NCBI GenBank assembly: GCA_903904765.1
Contig: CAIVEA010000768.1
Coordinates: forward strand, 1 to 7,075
DNA length: 7,075 nucleotides
Direction: 5' to 3'
From: an uncultured Chloroflexota bacterium
GTDB lineage: Bacteria; Chloroflexota; Anaerolineae; Aggregatilineales; Phototrophicaceae
The position numbers and the translations under genes are program-made. Below, in pieces: positions 1 through 3,566 of the stretch. The notes under the pieces are model-generated. The model saw nothing but the letters and a program-made list of their open reading frames with translations. It did not search any database and was not told the DNA's origin. Every line of letters begins with the position of its first letter. Position 1 is the stretch's first letter.

Positions 1-217
1 AGACCTCGCCGTAGTTCTGCCCGTTCGCGCCCATGTCGAGGTTGACGATGGCAACCGGAATGTCACGGATGCTGATGTCGCTGCCGCCGCCCCCGCTGAA
101 GGCCAGCCCGATAAGTGTGGCGACGGTTAGCGGCGCGGCCATCATCACCAGTACCAGATTGCGATCCCGGAAGATGATATACAGTTCTTTTTGGGCAATC
201 GTCCAGATTTTTCGCAT
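1..217 (-). CDS. ABC-2 type transporter permease, N-terminal part (runs off the window)
   Basis: Integral membrane subunit of an ABC-2 family exporter; only the first 72 residues are present and the rest lies left of position 1. The product starts MRKIWTIAQKELYIIFRDRN, a short cytoplasmic N-terminus typical of ABC-2 permeases. A hydrophobic segment at about residues 21-40 (LVLVMMAAPLTVATLIGLAF) is the first membrane helix. A glycine-rich turn follows, then IPVAIVNLDMGANG, which matches the start of the large extracellular loop in the DrrB/YbhR/YhgE-like branch (a 'VAVVNxDxG' pattern). The ATG at 217 is 5 nt after the stop codon of the ATPase gene, and a GAGAG sequence overlapping the end of that gene can serve as ribosome binding site, so the two are translationally linked. 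The substrate cannot be told from the sequence; drugs, lipids or peptides are all known for the family. Confidence 0.9.
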   Translation of the reverse strand, partial: MRKIWTIAQKELYIIFRDRNLVLVMMAAPLTVATLIGLAFSGGGGSDISIRDIPVAIVNLDMGANGQNYGEV

Positions 218-222
218 GGTGG

Positions 223-1227
223 TCAGTCTCTCAGGGCGCGGCCTGTAAGCTGCAAAAAGACCGCTTCCAGATCGGGTTCGCGCACTTCTACCGAGAGGAT
301 GTCAATTCGCGCTTCGTTCACAATCTGGATGATGATCGGCAGCGCCCGCCGTCCGCGCTGGGCGAGGATGGTCAGTTGGCCGTGCGCGGGGTGTTCGTTG
401 CCGTTAGGCGGCGGGGGCGGGGCGAACTCGATGGTGGATACGCCCGGCACTTCCTGTTGCAGCCGTGCGCGCAGGGTATCCGGCACGCTCTGCTCCCCGA
501 GGTTCAAAATCAGGCGGTCATCTTCGCCCACCTTCTGAATCAGTTCGCCCACCGTGCCGAGGGCAATCATCTGCCCGTGATCCACGATGCCCACGCGGTT
601 GCTCAGTTCTTGCGCTTCTTCCATCAGGTGCGTAGTGTACAGGACGGTCATCTGCCGTTCTTCGCGCAGGCGGATGACGGTATCGAGGATGCGGCGGCGG
701 CTCTGCGGGTCTACGCCGACGGTTGGCTCATCCATGTATACCAGTTGCGGCTTGTGCAGCAAGCCTACGCCAATATTCACGCGGCGCTTCATGCCGCCGG
801 AGAAGGTTTCTACGCGGTCTTTGTGGCGGTCACGCAGATCGGTGAAATCCAGCACCTCATCCACGTTTTTCTGTAGTTCGCGCCCGCCGAGGCCATACAT
901 ACGCCCGAAAAATTCGAGGTTCTGGCGGGCGCTGAGGGTGGGATAGAGCGCGATTTCCTGCGGGACGACCCCCAGTAGCTTCTTGGCCTGCATCGCCTGT
1001 GTGGTGATGGAATAGCCGCCGATGGTGGCGCTGCCAGCGGTGGGCGTGAGCAGACCGCTAATCATGGAGATGGTGGTGGTTTTGCCCGCCCCGTTGGGGC
1101 CGAGCATGCTGAAAATTTCGCCTTTGTAGATGTCCAGATCAATACCGCGCACGGCCTTCACTTCCGAACCGTCGGCGCGGCGATATGTTTTAGCCAGACC
1201 CCGTACCTCGACCATCACATCGGGCAT
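223..1227 (-). CDS. ABC transporter ATP-binding protein (ABC-2 exporter, DrrA/CcmA-like)
   Basis: Cytoplasmic ATPase subunit that powers the adjacent ABC-2 permease. The 334-residue product has all nucleotide-binding motifs: Walker A GPNGAGKT at 43-50, Q-loop Q90, signature FSGGM at 142-146 (a usual variant in the DrrA-type branch), Walker B LVYMDEPT at 162-169 with the catalytic E167, D-loop GVD at 171-173 and switch H200. The last 100 or so residues form the C-terminal accessory domain typical of this branch (DUF4162-like), ending in EPDLEAVFLQLTGRAL. Within it is a run of five prolines at 270-274, probably a loop. I chose the ATG at 1227 because AGGGGG lies 9 nt upstream. An in-frame GTG at 1278 would add 17 residues, but it has no ribosome binding site and would start inside an operator-like inverted repeat. 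Gene order ATPase-permease is standard for two-gene exporters. Confidence 0.95.
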   Translation of the reverse strand: MPDVMVEVRGLAKTYRRADGSEVKAVRGIDLDIYKGEIFSMLGPNGAGKTTTISMISGLLTPTAGSATIGGYSITTQAMQAKKLLGVVPQEIALYPTLSARQNLEFFGRMYGLGGRELQKNVDEVLDFTDLRDRHKDRVETFSGGMKRRVNIGVGLLHKPQLVYMDEPTVGVDPQSRRRILDTVIRLREERQMTVLYTTHLMEEAQELSNRVGIVDHGQMIALGTVGELIQKVGEDDRLILNLGEQSVPDTLRARLQQEVPGVSTIEFAPPPPPNGNEHPAHGQLTILAQRGRRALPIIIQIVNEARIDILSVEVREPDLEAVFLQLTGRALRD

Positions 1228-1242
1228 GGCGTGATTCCCCCT
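1228..1242 (-). promoter_or_regulatory. Ribosome binding site of the ABC ATPase gene
   Basis: On the minus strand AGGGGG ends 9 nt before the ATG at 1227 (AGGGGGAATCACGCCATG). This decides the start of the ATPase at MPDVMVEVRG rather than at an upstream in-frame GTG. Confidence 0.7.
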
Positions 1243-1286
1243 GTATTGCTGTGAAAATAAAGCTGCCGTTGTATACACAGCAATAC
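1243..1286 (-). promoter_or_regulatory. Candidate operator/promoter of the ABC exporter operon (11-bp inverted repeat)
   Basis: GTATTGCTGTG at 1243-1253 and its exact reverse complement CACAGCAATAC at 1276-1286 are separated by 22 bp, so equivalent points are 33 bp apart, about three helical turns. The right arm overlaps the 8-bp palindrome TGTATACA at 1270-1277. On the minus strand a weak sigma70-like pair, TTGCTG (1283-1278) and TATTTT (1259-1254) with 18 bp between, places one arm over the -35 box and the other near the expected transcription start. This is the layout of a repressor operator. The palindrome is seen directly; its regulatory role is inferred, and no regulator gene is visible in the window. 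Confidence 0.5.
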
Positions 1287-1342
1287 GCGCCGCGAGGGAG
1301 TTTAGTTGCAGGCAAAATCAGGCTTCGTAGCCATGAGGAACG

Positions 1343-1369
1343 AAAAACGGAGACTCGCGCCCCCGTTTT
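1343..1369 (-). terminator. Intrinsic terminator after the HNH gene
   Basis: On the minus strand AAAACGGGG pairs with CTCCGTTTT (nine pairs, one of them G-T) around the 8-nt loop GCGCGAGT, and the 3' arm runs into TTTTT. The hairpin overlaps the TAA stop codon of the HNH gene at 1370-1368. It separates that gene from the ABC operon. The core stem is short, so termination may be partial. Confidence 0.5.
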
Positions 1370-1928
1370 AGTCGTTGTTACTGGGAATCTCGATGTACCG
1401 CTTCCACGCATCCGGGCCAGTACCCACCGCGATCACCAGATAGCTGGTGCGCGGCGTTTTCGGCTCCCATTTGAGCTTCATACCGATCTCGTTGGGGAGC
1501 TTATCGCCCTTGCGGTGGTTGCAACCGTAGCAGGCGCAGGCCGTGTTCGTCCACGTATCTTTGCCCCCGCGAGACTTGGGCAGGATGTGATCCACCGTGA
1601 ACTCGTGCTTGGAGAGGGGCTTGCCCTTCACCATGCCACCGGGTTGCAGGCCGCAGTAGATGCAGGTGTAGTTATCGCGCACCAGCACCCCTTTGCGGCT
1701 CCAGTGTGCCTGCCTGCGCGGGACGTTGATATACGTCCGCAGGGCGATGACCGAAGGCACGGGGAATTGGTCACGAATGGTCTTGAGAAACTCTCCGGAC
1801 TGTTCGATGACCACAGCTTTGCCCGCCAGTAGCAGGTTAATGGCGCGGGGGACGGAGATGACGGCCAGCGGTTCCCAACTGCTGCCATTCAGCATCAGGA
1901 CGCGGCTGTTGAGGGGCGCTACACTCAC
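1368..1928 (-). CDS. HNH endonuclease family protein (zinc-binding, orphan type)
   Basis: Predicted nuclease of the HNH superfamily, 186 residues from the chosen start, with no partner methylase or mobile intron next to it. An N-terminal region (about 8-70), containing VLMLNGSSWEPLAVISV and a short helix around INLLLAGKA, is the segment usually found in this bacterial HNH family. The C-terminal nuclease part has CIYC at 89-92 and CYGC at 133-136, two CxxC knuckles likely to bind one zinc ion. Between them is VDHILPKSRGG (D113, H114), then N128, and NH at 137-138 follows the second knuckle, giving the H-N-H/N signature. I start at the GTG at 1928 because AAGAGG (1942-1937) lies 8 nt upstream. 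A TTG at 1949 would add seven residues but has only a badly placed GAGAG. The target and role are unknown; cellular housekeeping or repair-type roles are as plausible as defence. Confidence 0.88.
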   Translation of the reverse strand: MSVAPLNSRVLMLNGSSWEPLAVISVPRAINLLLAGKAVVIEQSGEFLKTIRDQFPVPSVIALRTYINVPRRQAHWSRKGVLVRDNYTCIYCGLQPGGMVKGKPLSKHEFTVDHILPKSRGGKDTWTNTACACYGCNHRKGDKLPNEIGMKLKWEPKTPRTSYLVIAVGTGPDAWKRYIEIPSNND

Positions 1929-1936
1929 AGATGATA

Positions 1937-1942
1937 CCTCTT
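1937..1942 (-). promoter_or_regulatory. Ribosome binding site of the HNH gene
   Basis: AAGAGG on the minus strand, 8 nt before the GTG codon at 1928. It favours that start over the in-frame TTG at 1949, which it would lie downstream of. Confidence 0.6.
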
Positions 1943-1988
1943 GATACAACTCTCAATCGGCGGGTGATTCTGCGAATTCGGCCATTGC

Positions 1989-2029
1989 GTGAAATTTCAC
2001 ACTATACTGATTATATCGCAATTTCGATA
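1989..2029 (-). promoter_or_regulatory. Candidate promoter of the HNH gene with palindromic operator
   Basis: This AT-rich pocket in GC-rich DNA lies 60-100 nt upstream of the HNH start. On the minus strand it has a perfect -10 hexamer TATAAT (2015-2010) and a second, TATAGT (2006-2001). No convincing -35 box is seen at the right distance. A perfect 12-bp palindrome GTGAAATTTCAC (1989-2000) falls just downstream of the expected start of transcription. A second near-perfect one (2014-2029, TATCG-CAATTT-CGATA, seven of eight pairs) overlaps the upstream edge of the -10. Such sites are typical for dimeric repressors; that role is inferred. Confidence 0.5.
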
Positions 2030-2244
2030 AGCGCAGTTTAATCTATCCGCACGCTTTTTTAATAAATTGATAATCGGGCGTTACTTTTGGGGGGCATGGA
2101 TAAAAGGCAGGGAAGCGCGGAGCCAACACCCGTTTTGCCCTATGCGCTTACGCCCCCCTGCGGCCTGCGGCGGGCGCGACCCCACCGCTGAATATGACGT
2201 AGAAAGGATGATTACGTGGACGGCTTGCAACACAAACCGCTGCG

Positions 2245-2275
2245 CCAGACCCCGGCTGCGCTGCCGGGGCGCTGG
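2245..2275. repeat. GC-rich hairpin
   Basis: CCCCGGC (2250-2256) pairs perfectly with GCCGGGG (2263-2269) around the 6-nt loop TGCGCT, and outer CCAG/CTGG arms (2245-2248, 2272-2275) extend it. There is no T tract on either side, so it is not a standard intrinsic terminator. It may be a dispersed palindrome or part of a structured RNA. Confidence 0.6.
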
Positions 2276-2456
2276 TTAGTACGATTTGAGGGTTGATAAT
2301 GACTCATGATGTGCTTTGCCCTCCAGTGCTGCTGATCCGTTCAGTGTGCTACCGATAAAACTGTGTTCGTGCGTTGTTCCCGTGTGCGCTGTGTTCCAGT
2401 AAAACGTGTTCCAAATTGCCGATGATTCTCTTGCCGATTCGGTTTGTTCTGCATAT

Positions 2457-2476
2457 CGGCGGGTGTTTGCCCGCCG
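2457..2476 (-). repeat. GC-rich hairpin just downstream of the 84-residue gene
   Basis: CGGCGGG (2457-2463) pairs with CCCGCCG (2470-2476), leaving a 6-nt loop, about 10 nt after the stop codon of the small gene at 2488-2486. It could stabilise or end that transcript, but no U-rich tail follows on the minus strand. Confidence 0.5.
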
Positions 2477-2485
2477 GGACTGCTG

Positions 2486-2740
2486 CTATTTGACGATGGT
2501 TAACGTCGAGTGTTGCCGTGCGCTGAGGGTGTTCAATCCCTCGATCTCCGCAATGATTTCCTGTACGGTGTAGTCCACTTCCCGTAACCAACCGACCAGT
2601 TCGCGGTTGTCCAGCGGGGTCATCTTGTGGTGTTTCCCTTCGCTGGCGGCGCTGTGGAGATCATCCAGTGCCTCATACACAGCGGCCAGCCCGGCGTCGG
2701 TAAACAGGAACTCATGATTGCGGGAGGTAATGTGTCTCAT
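2486..2740 (-). CDS. Hypothetical small protein, 84 residues
   Basis: I do not recognise this protein. It begins MRHITSRNHEFLF and is mostly hydrophilic with an acidic middle. Two stretches look helical: AGLAAVYEALDDLHSAASEG (about 16-35) and a region around REVDYTVQEIIAEIEGL (about 53-69). No cysteines, signal peptide or membrane segment are present, so it should be cytoplasmic. The ATG at 2740 is supported by AAAAGG 9 nt upstream (2755-2750). An in-frame TTG at 2770 is less likely because it abuts the T tract of a terminator. The terminator just upstream leaves almost no room for an independent promoter, so expression may depend on readthrough from the HTH operon. Reality of the gene is supported by the ribosome binding site and a protein-like composition, not by homology I can name. 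Confidence 0.65.
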   Translation of the reverse strand: MRHITSRNHEFLFTDAGLAAVYEALDDLHSAASEGKHHKMTPLDNRELVGWLREVDYTVQEIIAEIEGLNTLSARQHSTLTIVK

Positions 2741-2771
2741 GGTGTTCGACCTTTTGCCGTAATCTTGCAAA

Positions 2772-2810
2772 TAAAAAGGGCGTGAGATTGCTTTTCAGCC
2801 TCACGCCCTT
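2772..2810 (-). terminator. Strong intrinsic terminator (possible attenuator)
   Basis: On the minus strand AAGGGCGTGAG pairs perfectly over 11 bp with CTCACGCCCTT around a 13-nt loop (GCTGAAAAGCAAT), and the stem runs straight into a TTTTTATTT tail. It ends transcription coming from the HTH and 67-residue genes. It also lies only about 30 nt before the start of the 84-residue gene, so it could control readthrough into it. Confidence 0.85.
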
Positions 2811-2815
2811 CAGGG

Positions 2816-2832
2816 GAACCGTTACTCGGTTC
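2816..2832 (-). repeat. Small hairpin preceding the terminator
   Basis: GAACCG pairs with CGGTTC around a 5-nt loop. It begins 7 nt after the stop codon of the 67-residue gene and ends 5 nt before the terminator stem. On the minus-strand transcript it would fold first, making a tandem hairpin arrangement. Confidence 0.55.
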
Positions 2833-2839
2833 GGGTGTA

Positions 2840-3043
2840 CTATGTCACGAACACCCCATCGTGAGACCGACCTGTATTTTTGCTGGCTCCAAAACCGTTA
2901 CCTGCGACCCATAGCACTCCTTCAAACTGGTGAATCGGCAGCGAAATAGCATTGCCATTAGCCAGTTGTAGTAATGTGCGTATGGCGAGCCACGACATGA
3001 GCCGCACTCTCCATATAACTTGGGTCACGTACAGACGAGCCAT
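2840..3043 (-). CDS. Hypothetical small protein, 67 residues, coupled to the HTH gene
   Basis: Unrecognised product beginning MARLYVTQVIWRVRLMSWL and ending GRSHDGVFVT. It is basic in the first 25 residues, with a mixed hydrophobic stretch (MSWLAIRTLLQLA) broken by arginine, so it is not a clear membrane helix. The start is well supported: the ATG at 3043 begins one base after the TAA stop of the HTH gene (3047-3045), and a GAGG core lies 8 nt upstream inside the end of that gene. The same frame stays open further upstream, but there it only overlaps the HTH gene, so the longer version is unlikely. Spacing implies translational coupling and a shared function with the HTH protein, such as toxin, antirepressor or mobile-element accessory; none of these can be shown. 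It could also be a chance reading frame. Confidence 0.5.
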   Translation of the reverse strand: MARLYVTQVIWRVRLMSWLAIRTLLQLANGNAISLPIHQFEGVLWVAGNGFGASKNTGRSHDGVFVT

Positions 3044-3044
3044 G

Positions 3045-3257
3045 TTAAGCGCCTCGCTCCACCACAGTATTTTCAAGCATCGAGTTGATGCTTTCGCCGG
3101 TGATAAATACCCGGCGCATCCCATCGGGCTTGCTAACCTTGAGGTGTCCTTTACGGATGAGCCGCTTGAGCGTGCTGAGGCTAACGCCCAGTGCCTCCGC
3201 AGCTTCCTGCCGGGAGTACACCGAACCTGTCTCAACTCGCAATTTTGTGGTCATCAT
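3045..3257 (-). CDS. Excisionase/MerR-type helix-turn-helix DNA-binding protein
   Basis: Small DNA-binding protein of 70 residues. The core VYSRQEAAEALGVSLSTLKR (13-32) is a classic excisionase-type winged helix: a first helix starting at the 'SRQEAAEALGVS' pattern, a recognition helix STLKRLIRKG, then a wing KVSKPDGMRRVFI (40-52) and a last helix beginning at TGESINSML. Such proteins act as phage or transposon excisionases, or as stand-alone regulators. No integrase or recombinase is present in this window, so a regulator role is at least as likely. The ATG at 3257 (or the next codon, ATG at 3254) follows AAAGGGG at 5 or 8 nt. A longer frame from 3311 is excluded because it would start upstream of the promoter -10 box. 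The gene directly precedes and overlaps the ribosome binding site of the 67-residue gene. Confidence 0.85.
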   Translation of the reverse strand: MMTTKLRVETGSVYSRQEAAEALGVSLSTLKRLIRKGHLKVSKPDGMRRVFITGESINSMLENTVVERGA

Positions 3258-3281
3258 AAACACCCCTTTCACAACATCGTA

Positions 3282-3311
3282 AGCATAACACGACTTCGGA
3301 AAGGCCGTCAA
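3282..3311 (-). promoter_or_regulatory. Sigma70-type promoter of the HTH gene
   Basis: On the minus strand TTGACG (3311-3306) and TATGCT (3287-3282) are separated by 18 bp, matching five of six and four of six consensus positions. Transcription should start near 3275, giving a short leader of about 18 nt that carries the AAAGGGG ribosome binding site at 3269-3263. This fixes the start of the HTH gene at 3257 or 3254. Confidence 0.7.
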
Positions 3312-3335
3312 GAGGTTTGTAAGCTCAAATTGTGA

Positions 3336-3353
3336 TGTTAATAGACTTTAACA
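3336..3353. promoter_or_regulatory. Inverted repeat TGTTAA-N6-TTAACA upstream of the HTH promoter
   Basis: A perfect 6-bp inverted repeat with a 6-bp spacer, 24 bp upstream of the -35 box of the HTH gene. The spacing suits a dimeric regulator, perhaps the HTH protein itself. Function is inferred only from position and symmetry. Confidence 0.4.
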
Positions 3354-3423
3354 GTTATCGAGGGGTCATAGGGGGTGGGAGAGAAGATGCCCCTATCCCC
3401 ATACATGAGGGAAACGCGGATTT

Positions 3424-3496
3424 GTAGGGACATGGCGCAAGTCGTGTCCGGTTTGGTTTTGGGTACAGGTGAACACGACATGCGTCGTGTCCCTAC
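3424..3496. repeat. MITE-like element with 26-bp imperfect terminal inverted repeats
   Basis: The left arm (3424-3449, beginning GTAGGGACA) and the reverse complement of the right arm (3496-3471, beginning GTAGGGACA) agree at 22 of 26 positions. They enclose a 21-bp centre. The right arm also contains its own hairpin, ACACGAC-atgc-GTCGTGT. Total length is 73 bp with no coding capacity. Short elements with 'GTAGGG-CA' ends are, from general knowledge, common dispersed repeats in Chloroflexota and Cyanobacteria. A second copy is not visible in this window. Confidence 0.65.
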
Positions 3497-3518
3497 GAAT
3501 GCCCGTCTTTGTCTGACT

Positions 3519-3541
3519 CCCTTCGCCCTGAGGGAGAAGGG
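3519..3541. repeat. Dispersed palindrome of the CCCT(C/T)..AGGG type
   Basis: A 23-bp near-perfect palindrome (ten of eleven pairs, centred on G3530) formed by CCCTTCGCCCT and AGGGAGAAGGG, followed by GCTGGGGATGAGGG. The CCCTCATCCCCAGCCC reading of the other strand resembles a very common intergenic repeat family in Chloroflexota and Cyanobacteria (my recollection, not searched). It lies just beyond the stop codon of the cytochrome gene and may act as a 3' hairpin, but it lacks a T tail. Confidence 0.55.
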
Positions 3542-3566
3542 CTGGGGATGAGGGTTCTCTTTCTCT

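Larger units (their letters stand above)
2041..2485. other. Non-coding stretch with GC-rich hairpins
   Basis: I see no supportable gene here on either strand. The open frames in it are short, begin with weak start codons and have no recognisable domain. It holds several secondary-structure elements: GGGGGGC (2089-2095) facing GCCCCCC (2152-2158) around AAGCGC/GCGCTT (2113-2118, 2144-2149); a strong hairpin at 2245-2275; and a hairpin at 2457-2476. A stretch at about 2362-2412 contains four loosely spaced GTTC(C/G) motifs. No tRNA T-loop, SRP RNA, tmRNA or RNase P consensus was recognised. Confidence 0.6.
3354..3566. other. Non-coding repeat-rich intergenic stretch
   Basis: There is no gene between the HTH upstream region and the end of the cytochrome gene. 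Besides the two repeat elements listed separately, it holds a weak hairpin, ATAGGGG (3368-3374) with CCCCTAT (3390-3396). Nothing here resembles an RNA gene. Confidence 0.6.

Noticed and set aside
376..876. Plus-strand open frame of 166 codons opposite the ABC ATPase gene
   Set aside because: It is antisense to a gene with all ABC motifs intact and has no recognisable domain or ribosome binding site; GC-rich genes often leave their opposite strand open.
1251..1832. Plus-strand open frame of 193 codons opposite the HNH gene
   Set aside because: It is antisense to a gene with a clear HNH and CxxC signature; its own product has no recognisable motif.
2067..2279. Plus-strand 70-codon frame in the non-coding stretch
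   Set aside because: It begins with TTG, has no ribosome binding site, runs through the GC-rich hairpins and gives a composition unlike a protein (rich in Arg, Cys and Pro).
2089..2280. Riboswitch or standard RNA gene (cobalamin, TPP, SRP, RNase P, tRNA)
   Set aside because: None of the conserved core sequences of these families were found on either strand; only generic stems are present.
2362..2450. Iteron-like series of GTTC(C/G) motifs and two TTGCCGAT copies
   Set aside because: Spacing is irregular and the motifs are too short to call iterons; no replication gene is nearby.
2349..2591. Minus-strand 80-codon frame overlapping the end of the 84-residue gene
   Set aside because: It starts inside the better supported 84-residue gene in another frame and has no convincing ribosome binding site or domain.
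2840..3235. 131-codon minus-strand version of the 67-residue gene
   Set aside because: The upstream half only overlaps the HTH gene out of frame; the internal ATG at 3043 has the ribosome binding site.
3045..3257. Calling the HTH gene a phage excisionase (xis) and the region a prophage
   Set aside because: No integrase, attachment site or phage gene is present in the window, and the fold is also common in stand-alone regulators.
3368..3396. Hairpin ATAGGGG/CCCCTAT as a terminator
   Set aside because: It has a 15-nt loop and no T tract on either side; it is too weak to call.
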